A stretch of DNA of 64,000 nt from the NCBI RefSeq assembly GCF_002994005.1, contig NZ_POSN01000002.1, forward strand, positions 127,855-191,854, in the 5' to 3' direction. The notes under the pieces are model-generated. The model saw only the letters and a program-made list of their open reading frames with translations. It was not told the DNA's origin and made no database searches. This stretch comes from Apilactobacillus quenuiae. Its GTDB lineage: Bacteria; Bacillota; Bacilli; Lactobacillales; Lactobacillaceae. Shown piece after piece: positions 55,086-63,728 of the stretch (positions are counted from its first letter, which is position 1; each line of letters starts with the position of its first letter). The translations under genes and the position numbers were made by a program.

Positions 55086-55104
55086 TATAAGCACCTCAAA
55101 ATAA

Positions 55105-55965
55105 TTATCTAAATTTAAATCCTTCTATGAAAATATTCTTCTTTTTGTTGGATAATAATCCATATTTAAATACATGAATTGACTTAACATATAATATATA
55201 CATTATTATAATTTGAATAATAAGTGTAGAATATGAAAATAAATATGAAATATTACCTGATGCTATTAAGGATGGTGTAAGCATTGATCCAACAGGTGGC
55301 CACATACATATTATATAAAAAATCCAAATCATATTATCTCCATCAAATCCTACAGAATTATATAATAAAGATAAACTAAAAAATTCTAACAAAAAAATCA
55401 TTGGTGGCATTGTAGCTGAACTAATTTGACTAGTATCAGTTATAAAACATGAGAATTGTACCGTGATTGCTAAAAACATAAATAATGAAACAAATAATGC
55501 TAGTATTGAATAAATTATTAGCCCTATTTTTACATGGCTAATAAATAAAAATAGAAAACTATTATTCATTACTTTGCTTAAAATTAATATAAAAATAGTA
55601 TAAAAAGCAATTTGAAAACATAGTAATAAGTAAATTCCCAACATTTTACCATTTATTTGTTCTTTCGCATCAACAATTGACATTAACATTTCAGATAATT
55701 TAGATGTTTTATCTCTTGCAACAGAATTAGCTATTATTCCTATATAAATTAGACAAAAGAAAAATGTTAACACTGGTATAGAAAATCCCCAAATCATATT
55801 TATAAAATTGGAATTATTAAAATTAAATTTTAAATTTCCATATTTAAATAATGATGTAATAAAAATTAGAGGTATAACAACCATCATCCAATAAGAAAGA
55901 CTCTTAAATTGATTTAAGAATTCGTGTCTAGCGACCACAAGTAATTGTCTCATTTTGAAGTTCAA
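55105..55965 (-). CDS. ABC-2 type exporter permease A
   Basis: A 286-residue permease with one N-terminal helix, an extracytoplasmic gap and five further helices (NatB/YhaP fold). N-terminal MRQLLVVARHEFLNQF, and VARDKTSKLSEMLMSIVDAKEQINGKMLGI is the typical cytoplasmic loop. Start taken as TTG 55965 after GGAAGTG; ATG 55953 is the alternative. It works with the following ATPase and the preceding permease. Confidence 0.75.
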   Translation of the reverse strand: MNFKMRQLLVVARHEFLNQFKSLSYWMMVVIPLIFITSLFKYGNLKFNFNNSNFINMIWGFSIPVLTFFFCLIYIGIIANSVARDKTSKLSEMLMSIVDAKEQINGKMLGIYLLLCFQIAFYTIFILILSKVMNNSFLFLFISHVKIGLIIYSILALFVSLFMFLAITVQFSCFITDTSQISSATMPPMIFLLEFFSLSLLYNSVGFDGDNMIWIFYIICMWPPVGSMLTPSLIASGNISYLFSYSTLIIQIIIMYILYVKSIHVFKYGLLSNKKKNIFIEGFKFR

Positions 55966-55987
55966 AATATCACTTCCATAATAAATT

Positions 55988-56782
55988 TTATTTAAATAAA
56001 TATTTTTTATGTTCTTTATTAAAAAATCTAGCAAATATATATATTTCTAAAAATTGAATAATTATTTCTGCAATCAATAAATAAATATTATAATTGTCCA
56101 ATAATAATAATTTAGCACTAAATAATTGCGATAATATTGGTAGAAACATAGAAATAATAATCAAACTTTTAGCATAAAAATGTAAAGTTATAAATGCAGA
56201 TACTACTATAAATAGATAAATTGGTAATAATGAGTATAAAATTTTTTTCTTATTTTTCACAAAAATGCTAATAAAAGAAGCAAATAAAATAGTCCATATA
56301 ATTCCTAGTATCATTAGAACAAATAATTGGATTAATGTTATTGTCCCTATATATGTATATATTTTTGAAAAAGTTATTTTAATTTCATTTTCATTAAAAA
56401 TAACAATTAGAAATAAGCAAAAATAAGTTAATAACGTAAAAAATATTAAATTAATAATGCCTAAAATTTTACCAAAAATAATATTTTGACTATTACTAAT
56501 AGAAAAAAGATACTCATTAATTTTTGACGAACGATCATCAATTAATTCATTACTAATGATAGGAGAAAAAAACATAGCAATAAATAATACCAAAGATATC
56601 ATTATAGTTAATAAACTAAATCTACAATTATAACTATTAATATAATTTTTATTTAATAAAAGCATTGTAAATAAAAAAATAGAAGTAGATATTGGTAGAG
56701 TAAACCAAATCCAATAAGACATTTTTTTAATATTAGTTTTAAAGGTAAATTTAGCAACTGAACTTAAATTATGCATATTCAT
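55988..56782 (-). CDS. ABC-2 type exporter permease B
   Basis: A 264-residue permease of similar plan to its neighbour: N-terminal helix, then five helices, with the loop LIDDRSSKINEYLFSISNSQNIIFGKILGI matching permease A. Start at ATG 56782 after GGATGG; ORF extensions upstream lack a site. Very high Ile/Lys/Asn content. First gene of the exporter operon, 22 nt before permease A. Confidence 0.7.
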   Translation of the reverse strand: MNMHNLSSVAKFTFKTNIKKMSYWIWFTLPISTSIFLFTMLLLNKNYINSYNCRFSLLTIMISLVLFIAMFFSPIISNELIDDRSSKINEYLFSISNSQNIIFGKILGIINLIFFTLLTYFCLFLIVIFNENEIKITFSKIYTYIGTITLIQLFVLMILGIIWTILFASFISIFVKNKKKILYSLLPIYLFIVVSAFITLHFYAKSLIIISMFLPILSQLFSAKLLLLDNYNIYLLIAEIIIQFLEIYIFARFFNKEHKKYLFK

Positions 56783-56847
56783 ATTAATACCATCCATCCT
56801 ATAACTAATTATCATTAGACTAAAACTAATGGAAATATAAGTCAATA

Positions 56848-56886
56848 CAAAAAAGCTTCTTAAACATTGTTTAAGAAGCTTTTTAA
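56848..56886 (-). terminator. Terminator of the DHA2 exporter gene
   Basis: AAAAAGCTTCTTAAAC pairs with GTTTAAGAAGCTTTTT; on the minus strand it follows the exporter stop and precedes the ABC exporter operon. Confidence 0.88.
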
Positions 56887-56894
56887 TAAATTTT

Positions 56895-58310
56895 TTATTT
56901 TTCTTTTTTAGTATTTTTTAACATTAAAGCCATTATTAATCCAATAACTTCAATTATAAAGAACGTAATGAAAACGACATGATAACCGCTTTGTTGTGCC
57001 AATGTATGACTCATGCCACTAGATAAATTATTAGTCATAACATTTGATAATATCAATGTTGCAACTAACACTCCAGTTGATCCTAAAATTTGTCTAAAGG
57101 TACTAACAACAGCCGTCCCATCAGAAATAAATTCATTAGGCAATGAATTAGCTCCCATAGTTACCGCTGGCATCATAACAAAAGCATTTCCACCTTCAAT
57201 TAAGGCTGCTAAGATCATCATTGGCACTAAATTAATTGTAGCACCAACAACACTTAATGTTCCCCAACCAATTAGTATCATTATCATACCAATCAGCATT
57301 ACACGTTTAAAGCCAATTTTATCAGCTAGCTTACCAGTAATTGGATTTAATAAGCTTAATAAAATAGCTCCTGGTGCTAATGCTAAACCTGAGATGGTTT
57401 TAGAAACACCTAAAACATTTTGATAATACAATGGGAAAATAACTGTAACTACGATTAAAGCAATATAAGATGCTCCAGTCAATCCAATTGATAAATCATA
57501 ATTAAAGCTCTTTAATACTCTTAACTGTAATAATGGTTGTTTAATTTTAAATTGTCTAAATACAAATACAACAATCATTAAAATACTTACAATCAATATA
57601 GTTAAAGCTATCGTTAAATCAATATTAGCTTTACCAATCATATTTACTACATACAAAATACCAATTAAACCAAATGACATAATAACAGATGTAATATCTA
57701 AATGACTTTCTCTTTGTGGCATAACATCTTTAATTGCATATAAAGAAATTACAAATAGTATACTGATAATAACCATAAATACTATAAACAAGCCTCTCCA
57801 TGCAGAAAAATGTAAAACAACTGCTGAAAGAATCGGTCCACAAGCAAGTGCAGAACCCATAATCAGTCCAGCATACCCCATCGTTGAACCACGCTTTGCT
57901 TCAGGGGTAATATAAAGTAAGACTGATTGATAAGAAGGAAATAAAATTCCAACGGCAACTGCTTCTAGTGCACGTCCTAACATCATAATCGAAAAATTAG
58001 GCGCAATAACAACAATCAAAGTGCCAACATCAAAGATTGCCAATATCATTAAAAATAATTGCTTAAACTTTATATTATTTAATAGCCAAGGACTAACTGG
58101 CATCATGACACACATGATTAACATAAACCCAGTAGTTAACCATTGAACTGTAGATGCATCAATACCGAAAAATTGCATCAATGTTGGATATGCTGTCGAA
58201 ATAGAAGATTGACTAATCGACATCGTAAAGCTACCTAACAACATAATAAAAACAAAAAGGACTCGATTATAAGACTTTCCATTTAAATCATAGTTTTTCA
58301 CAAATTTCAC
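56895..58310 (-). CDS. DHA2-family MFS transporter (LmrB-like)
   Basis: A 471-residue, about 14-helix drug antiporter. Start region SISQSSISTAYPTLMQFFGIDASTVQWLTTGFML, motif C GSALACGPILSAVVL. The third DHA2 protein in the window. It has its own terminator; an adjacent regulator is not seen. Confidence 0.85.
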   Translation of the reverse strand: MKFVKNYDLNGKSYNRVLFVFIMLLGSFTMSISQSSISTAYPTLMQFFGIDASTVQWLTTGFMLIMCVMMPVSPWLLNNIKFKQLFLMILAIFDVGTLIVVIAPNFSIMMLGRALEAVAVGILFPSYQSVLLYITPEAKRGSTMGYAGLIMGSALACGPILSAVVLHFSAWRGLFIVFMVIISILFVISLYAIKDVMPQRESHLDITSVIMSFGLIGILYVVNMIGKANIDLTIALTILIVSILMIVVFVFRQFKIKQPLLQLRVLKSFNYDLSIGLTGASYIALIVVTVIFPLYYQNVLGVSKTISGLALAPGAILLSLLNPITGKLADKIGFKRVMLIGMIMILIGWGTLSVVGATINLVPMMILAALIEGGNAFVMMPAVTMGANSLPNEFISDGTAVVSTFRQILGSTGVLVATLILSNVMTNNLSSGMSHTLAQQSGYHVVFITFFIIEVIGLIMALMLKNTKKEK

Positions 58311-58388
58311 CTTCCAGTTTAGAATGTTTATAATTTAATAACAATATCAATTCTATACCAAAAATAAAATAAGTAAAATATCTTGCTT

Positions 58389-59273
58389 TTAATTTCGATC
58401 AAACAAAAAGCGAGAAATAATATGATCAACAACAATATTATTGTGAAGCATTGAGTGCTGACCATTATATCCATAAATTGGAATTTCTTGATAGTCATTC
58501 ACTCGCTTAGAAATTAAATATTTCATTGATCTAGCAGAAGAAGTAGAAACAATCCCATCAGAGTTTGTATTACTATTATCATTTCCATAGATGTTTAATA
58601 TTTCTACATTAGTAGGGAAATCTTTACAGTCATTCAATAATGATGTATATGCTGGATACCATTTATTAGCTGGATACATAATACTTGGTTTCCCGTTACT
58701 ATTAATGTAATTAGTGTTCGGACGATCATTGATAGTTAAAATGCCATCATATGGTCCTGCAATAGATACAAATTTTTGTAATTTAGGCATATCTTTATCA
58801 TTATTATGCTTTGCTACTGTTTCAAGGATAGCTATTGCTCCTGTTGAATGACCAACTGCATTATATGCACTAAATCCATAATGATCTTTCAATCTTTTGA
58901 AAATTCTATGAAGCCACTTAGTTTGCTGCTTCACTGGTGTAAATTTTTTCTTAAATATAACCTGAATTAATGGCTTACTAGTTTTTAAATTTAAGTTTCC
59001 CTTATAGTTAATCGTTCCATCTTTTTCAACAAAAACAGCTAATGCTTTATGTCCACCATCACGACTAGCTATTTTTGTTAAATGAGATGTAGATTTAGTA
59101 GACCCGCGCATCCCATGAACATAAATTGTAGGAATATTATAACTACCAAAAGATCCACTAGTTTTACTATTATTTATAATACGATCACTTCTAATTGCAA
59201 AAAAGACGGCAAAAAAAGCAACAATAATTGTAATAATTATTAATATAACATTGGTTCTTGCTGTTTTACTCAA
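58389..59273 (-). CDS. DUF915 alpha/beta hydrolase
   Basis: A 294-residue hydrolase anchored by one N-terminal helix (about residues 8-27), catalytic domain outside. HGMRGS oxyanion region, nucleophile Ser in AVGHSTGA (about residue 140), Asp in NSDGIVS, His in GQHSMLH. Start is TTG 59273 eight nt after GGGAGGAG. Substrate unknown for this lactobacillus family. Confidence 0.87.
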   Translation of the reverse strand: MSKTARTNVILIIITIIVAFFAVFFAIRSDRIINNSKTSGSFGSYNIPTIYVHGMRGSTKSTSHLTKIASRDGGHKALAVFVEKDGTINYKGNLNLKTSKPLIQVIFKKKFTPVKQQTKWLHRIFKRLKDHYGFSAYNAVGHSTGAIAILETVAKHNNDKDMPKLQKFVSIAGPYDGILTINDRPNTNYINSNGKPSIMYPANKWYPAYTSLLNDCKDFPTNVEILNIYGNDNSNTNSDGIVSTSSARSMKYLISKRVNDYQEIPIYGYNGQHSMLHNNIVVDHIISRFLFDRN

Positions 59274-59415
59274 GAAAAAACTCCTCCCTTGTTTCTATTA
59301 TTATGATACTAGAAAATCTAAAAAATTACATTAATTATTATAATTAGCCAAATCATCCAAAATGTAGTAGATTAGAGATATAGATTCATTATTCAATATC
59401 AAAGGAGAATTTATT

Positions 59416-60216
59416 TTGATTACATTAAAATCACCAAGAGAAATTGAAATGATGGCTAAATCAGGTGCTGTTTTAGCTGGTGTCCACAAAGGACTAAGAA
59501 AAATAATTAAACCAGGACTAGATACTTGGGAAATTGAAGAATTTGCTAACAAATATATCACTGAACATGGTGCAACTCCTTCAGAAAAGGGATTTGATGG
59601 ATACAAATTTGCTACTTGTGTTTCAATCAACGATGAAGTAGCTCATGGAATCCCACGTAAAGGCCTTTTATTAAAAGAAGGCGATGTCTTAAAAGTTGAT
59701 ATGACTGTTAACAAAGATGGATTCGAAAGTGATTCATGCTGGACTTATAAAGTTGGTAAAATGTCAGCAGAAGATGAAAAATTAATGCAAGTTTGTCATG
59801 ATGCTTTATATCGTGGTATTGACCAAGCTGTTATTGGTAACCGTTTAGGCGATATTGGTTTTGCTTGCCAAGACTATATTGAAAATAAAAATCATATGGG
59901 TGATGTTCGTGAACTAATTGGCCATGGTATTCAACCTACTATGCATGAAAAGCCAAATGTTCCAGCTTACGGTGAAAAAGGACAAGGTCTTCGTCTAAAA
60001 GAAGGTATGACTATTACTATTGAACCTATGGTTAACTTGGGAACTTGGGAAATCACTGATCGTTACGATAAAAAGGACGACTGGACATATTATGTTTCTG
60101 CTGATGGAACTAATTCAGCTCAATATGAACATACTATTGCAATTACAAAAGATGGTCCTAAAATATTAACATCACAAGATGATGCCATCGATGAAAAATA
60201 TAAATTAAACTTTTAA
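59416..60216 (+). CDS. map: Methionine aminopeptidase, type I
   Basis: A 266-residue dinuclear-metal enzyme removing N-terminal Met. Metal ligands: DEVAHGIP His, DMTV Asp and SDSCW Asp (about residues 95 and 107), GHGIQPTMHE (His about 174), TIEPMV Glu, and the C-terminal EHT Glu. The start is TTG 59416 with AAAGGAG at 59401-59407; MITLKSPREIEMM is the family N-terminus. Single gene with a bidirectional terminator. Confidence 0.94.
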   Translation: MITLKSPREIEMMAKSGAVLAGVHKGLRKIIKPGLDTWEIEEFANKYITEHGATPSEKGFDGYKFATCVSINDEVAHGIPRKGLLLKEGDVLKVDMTVNKDGFESDSCWTYKVGKMSAEDEKLMQVCHDALYRGIDQAVIGNRLGDIGFACQDYIENKNHMGDVRELIGHGIQPTMHEKPNVPAYGEKGQGLRLKEGMTITIEPMVNLGTWEITDRYDKKDDWTYYVSADGTNSAQYEHTIAITKDGPKILTSQDDAIDEKYKLNF

Positions 60217-60220
60217 GCTA

Positions 60221-60256
60221 AAAAATAACCACTAACAACTGTCAGTGGTTATTTTT
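60221..60256. terminator. Bidirectional terminator
   Basis: AAAAATAACCACT (60221-60233) pairs with AGTGGTTATTTTT (60244-60256), between convergent map and dehydrogenase genes. Confidence 0.88.
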
Positions 60257-61195
60257 TTATTCTAATCCATTTACACAATGATTAGGTTTTTCACCATTTA
60301 GAACTTTATTGATTTCACTAACATCCATATTAGCAATTTTAGTAAATGATTCAATTGAATTACTTGCACTGTGTGGTGTCAAAAATACATTGTCTAATTT
60401 TCTTAATTCACTGTTCATTGGTAGTGGTTCTTTTTCATAAACATCCAAACCAGCTCCGGCAATTTCACCATTTTTTAAAGCACTAACTAAATCAGATTGA
60501 TTAATAACAGCTCCACGAGCGAAGTTTATAATATACGCTGAATTTTTCATCATCTTAAATGAATCTTTATTAATAGAACCAATCGTTCCTTTAACCGCTG
60601 GAATGTGTAATGTAACAAAATCAGATTGTTTAAGTAGTTCATCCCACTCCACAAATTTACCATATGAAGATTCTTTTTTAGTGCGATTCCAAATCAAAAT
60701 ATTAACGCCAAAGCTAGATAACAACTTAGCCACATATTGTCCAATATTACCATAGCCAATAATCCCAACTGTTTTTCCTTTTAAATCTCTTGAAGGATTA
60801 TCAAAGGCATATGCATCATCGCCATTACGCATATGTTGAGATACATTGTATAAATCTTTGGATATTAATAACATATCAGTTACAGCATTTTCAGCAACTG
60901 ATATTTCATTGCCTGCAGGTGTATTAGTTACATATATGCCTCTTTTATTAGTATAATCTAAATCAACATTATTATAACCAACTCCAAAACGGGAAATAAC
61001 TTTTAAATTAGGCATTTGATCTAAAATAGTTTTAGATAAAGGAGAAGTGTTAACTACAATTCCTGAAGCATCCTTATGTTCTAAGATTGCTTTTTCATTT
61101 TCACTAATCAATGAAATAACTTCAAAACCCTTTTCTTCTAATGAGGGTCTCAAATAGTTTTCGAATTCTTTAGGAACAATAATCTTTTCCGTCAT
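60257..61195 (-). CDS. D-isomer 2-hydroxyacid dehydrogenase (phosphoglycerate dehydrogenase-like)
   Basis: A 312-residue NAD-dependent dehydrogenase. NAD motif GIIGYGNIGQYVAKLL (about residues 138-153), ARGAVI with Arg, conserved Glu (YEKEP), and the catalytic His in LTPHSASNS (about 276). Start at ATG 61195 with CGGAGG; the longer ORF has no site. SerA-like, but substrate (hydroxypyruvate, 2-oxoacid or phosphoglycerate) cannot be told. Confidence 0.85.
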   Translation of the reverse strand: MTEKIIVPKEFENYLRPSLEEKGFEVISLISENEKAILEHKDASGIVVNTSPLSKTILDQMPNLKVISRFGVGYNNVDLDYTNKRGIYVTNTPAGNEISVAENAVTDMLLISKDLYNVSQHMRNGDDAYAFDNPSRDLKGKTVGIIGYGNIGQYVAKLLSSFGVNILIWNRTKKESSYGKFVEWDELLKQSDFVTLHIPAVKGTIGSINKDSFKMMKNSAYIINFARGAVINQSDLVSALKNGEIAGAGLDVYEKEPLPMNSELRKLDNVFLTPHSASNSIESFTKIANMDVSEINKVLNGEKPNHCVNGLE

Positions 61196-61243
61196 GTTGA
61201 TACCTCCGATATTTAAATAATATATAAATACTACCATAAAAAT

Positions 61244-61284
61244 AAAAGAAGCACTTATTAATTTGCTTAATAAGTGCTTCTTTT
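61244..61284 (-). terminator. Terminator of the BCCT transporter gene
   Basis: AAAAGAAGCACTTATTAA (61244-61261) pairs perfectly with its complement at 61267-61284, T-rich on both sides. Confidence 0.9.
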
Positions 61285-61288
61285 ATTT

Positions 61289-62923
61289 TTATTTATGTTT
61301 TTTATTAATTGTATTTTTAGGCCACAAGATTAATTTACCTTTAATAGCACTTCTTCTTTCGGCAGTAGCAATCTTCTTACGACGTCTGCGATTGATATAA
61401 CTTTTAGTACTAATAATTGATTTATCCTGTCTAATCATTTTAAAGACTGACATAATAATCAAGATACATACAAACATTAATGGAAATCCTGCTAGTGTAC
61501 AGAATGTCTGAACAGTTTCAAATCCACCAACTAATACCAAACTAAAGGAGAAGATAATGAAAACCACTACCCAGGTCATTCGATTAACTCGACTAGGTTC
61601 TTTACCAGGTTTTAAAGGTAAACTAGTAAAGGATGAAAGAACAAATGCTGATGAAGAGATAGTAGTTGCCAAGAATACAAAACAAGACAAGAAATAAATA
61701 GCAAACATTAAGTATTTCATTGGCAATGACCCTACAACTGCTGAAATAACGGCAGCCTGTCCTTGCGTATTTAAGATATGAACTAAATCAACAGTTCCCG
61801 TCTTTTGTAGCCATAATGAATATCCACCTAAAACTGCATAGAAACTCATACAACCTAAGGCACCATAAGTAAGCATCCCTACTAAGACCTGGCGAATGGT
61901 ACGACCACGTGATAACTTCGCAATAAACAATCCCATAAATGGCATATAAGATAACCACCAACCCCAATAGAAGATGGTTTCTTGTTGTTCAATACTAGGA
62001 TTACCATTAGGCACCGTGTTTAAACTCATTGGAATAAATTTTTGAATTAATACCCCAACACTATTTGTTTCAGATTTCAGAATATAAACAGTTGGTCCTA
62101 ATAAAAGTACAATTGCTAAGAAAATAATAGCTGTCCAAATATGAGCATTACTTAATTTATCAATTCCACCATTAAGTCCCTTAAATACAGCAGCAGAGAA
62201 AATAACAAATAGAACAAAGAATAATCCTATTTTCATATATAAATTATCTGGTAGTCCGGTTAAAGAACTTAATACATTTGATATAATAGGAATTTCTAAA
62301 CCAACGGAGGCACCTACACCCCCCATAATACCAAATACAACCAAAATGTTTACAATCTTTTTAGCAACATTCTTCCAAAGTGAGTCACCATCTAGAATGG
62401 TAATTGCATCACTTAATGATTGAATTTTACGTTTTTTATTGTACATCATATAACCAATTGCAATTGTAGGAGCTCCAAACATTAACCATGCCATAGGTCC
62501 CCAATCATATTGACCATACATATGTGCCAAATTATAAGCAGTTTCAGAAAATGGTTTAACATTGCCTTCAGGGCTTTGAACATATCTTAAAGGATCAACC
62601 ATACTTAACATTAAGATACTTGCATCAATTGCTGTGGCAAAAACCATACTACCCCATTGGAAGTTACTATATGCAGGTTTTTCATCAGCAGCACCTAAAC
62701 GAATATTTCCATATTTGGAAAATATTAAGTACCCGAAGAAAATAAAATTAATTATGTAAATCCACATATATCCCCATCCCATGTTACCAGTTACCCAGTT
62801 TAGGACGGTTTGTAAAACTCCCTGTAGTGAAGATCCACCGATCATTAGAAAAATGGAAACTGCAAAGAATAAAATTACAGTAGGAATAAAGACTAATTTG
62901 TCAATATTTTTACTTTTAAAAAT
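61289..62923 (-). CDS. BCCT-family betaine/choline/carnitine-type transporter, possible AUU start
   Basis: A roughly 544-residue, 12-helix Na+ or H+ coupled importer of quaternary ammonium compounds. BCCT signature FYWGWWLSYMPFMGLFIAKLSRGRTIR lies at about residues 320-345, followed by a basic C-tail (RRRRKKIATAERR) typical of osmosensing. AGGAGG (62930-62935) is followed six nt later by an ATT codon at 62923. The ATGs at 62938 and 62947 overlap or precede that site and have none of their own, so AUU may be the start; otherwise the gene runs to 62947. A palindrome and a good promoter lie upstream. Confidence 0.85.
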   Translation of the reverse strand: MFKSKNIDKLVFIPTVILFFAVSIFLMIGGSSLQGVLQTVLNWVTGNMGWGYMWIYIINFIFFGYLIFSKYGNIRLGAADEKPAYSNFQWGSMVFATAIDASILMLSMVDPLRYVQSPEGNVKPFSETAYNLAHMYGQYDWGPMAWLMFGAPTIAIGYMMYNKKRKIQSLSDAITILDGDSLWKNVAKKIVNILVVFGIMGGVGASVGLEIPIISNVLSSLTGLPDNLYMKIGLFFVLFVIFSAAVFKGLNGGIDKLSNAHIWTAIIFLAIVLLLGPTVYILKSETNSVGVLIQKFIPMSLNTVPNGNPSIEQQETIFYWGWWLSYMPFMGLFIAKLSRGRTIRQVLVGMLTYGALGCMSFYAVLGGYSLWLQKTGTVDLVHILNTQGQAAVISAVVGSLPMKYLMFAIYFLSCFVFLATTISSSAFVLSSFTSLPLKPGKEPSRVNRMTWVVVFIIFSFSLVLVGGFETVQTFCTLAGFPLMFVCILIIMSVFKMIRQDKSIISTKSYINRRRRKKIATAERRSAIKGKLILWPKNTINKKHK

Positions 62924-62990
62924 AGTAATCCTCCTCATGATATTCATGATATTTATAAACCCATTTTACGCAAAAAGCTGCCAAAAAGTG

Positions 62991-63006
62991 ATTCGTAATT
63001 ACGAAT
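62991..63006. promoter_or_regulatory. Perfect 16-bp palindrome in the BCCT leader
   Basis: ATTCGTAATTACGAAT is fully palindromic and lies between the BCCT promoter and its start. Probably an operator for a dimeric repressor, or a hairpin in the leader. Confidence 0.55.
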
Positions 63007-63072
63007 AACTATTTGCACAGCTTTGTTAAGGTTATACAAAATAAGTTAATTTTATATTTACATATCAATTAT

Positions 63073-63100
63073 ATTATACACAAATAAGAAAATATGTAAA
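63073..63100 (-). promoter_or_regulatory. Promoter of the BCCT transporter gene
   Basis: Minus strand TTTACA (63095-63100) and TATAAT (63073-63078), 16-bp spacer; start near 63066. Confidence 0.65.
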
Positions 63101-63125
63101 ATGCTTTAGGTAAGGGATTTATAGT

Positions 63126-63677
63126 TTATTTTACTGTTTTGATTACGCGTGCGGGATTTCCTACTAAAACAACATTATCACCAAAAGATTTTGTAACAAC
63201 CGATCCAGCACCAACAACAACATTTTCACCTAGCGTAACACCTGGTAATACCGTAACATGGCCACCAAACCAACAATTATTGCCAATTGTTATTGGTTTT
63301 CCAGATTCAACATCCGCTTTTCTTTGGTCTGGATCAATAGGATGAACTGGCGTATACAATCCAACATCTGGACCAAAATAACAATTATCACCAATTGTTA
63401 TTGGACAAGTATCCAGTAATGTTAAATGATAATTTCCATAAAATGAATCTCCAATATGAATATTATATCCATAATCAAATTCTAGTCCATCTTCAATCCA
63501 AAGATTCTTTCCACAACTACCTAATAATTGAGAAACAAGAGAATTTTGTTTTCCATTATCATCAAGTTTAGAAATCATTTTTAATTGTTTACGAATAAAA
63601 CGGCGACGGGCTTGTAGTTCTTCGTCAAATTGTTCATAAGATTCACCATCAGTCATCTTTTGTCGTTCAGTTTTCAT
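63126..63677 (-). CDS. Maltose/galactoside O-acetyltransferase-like enzyme
   Basis: A 183-residue hexapeptide-repeat acetyltransferase of the LacA/Maa family. N-terminal MTDGESYEQFDEELQARRRFIRKQLKMI, then FDYGYNIHIGDSFYGNYHLTLLD, and the catalytic His in VGLYTPVHPIDP (about residue 111). Start at ATG 63677; an ATG six codons earlier lacks a ribosome binding site. Acetylates a sugar with acetyl-CoA; the exact sugar is unknown. Confidence 0.88.
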   Translation of the reverse strand: MKTERQKMTDGESYEQFDEELQARRRFIRKQLKMISKLDDNGKQNSLVSQLLGSCGKNLWIEDGLEFDYGYNIHIGDSFYGNYHLTLLDTCPITIGDNCYFGPDVGLYTPVHPIDPDQRKADVESGKPITIGNNCWFGGHVTVLPGVTLGENVVVGAGSVVTKSFGDNVVLVGNPARVIKTVK

Positions 63678-63728
63678 TAAAGGTCCCACTTTCATGTATT
63701 TAAAATTAATTATATCACAATAATAAAA

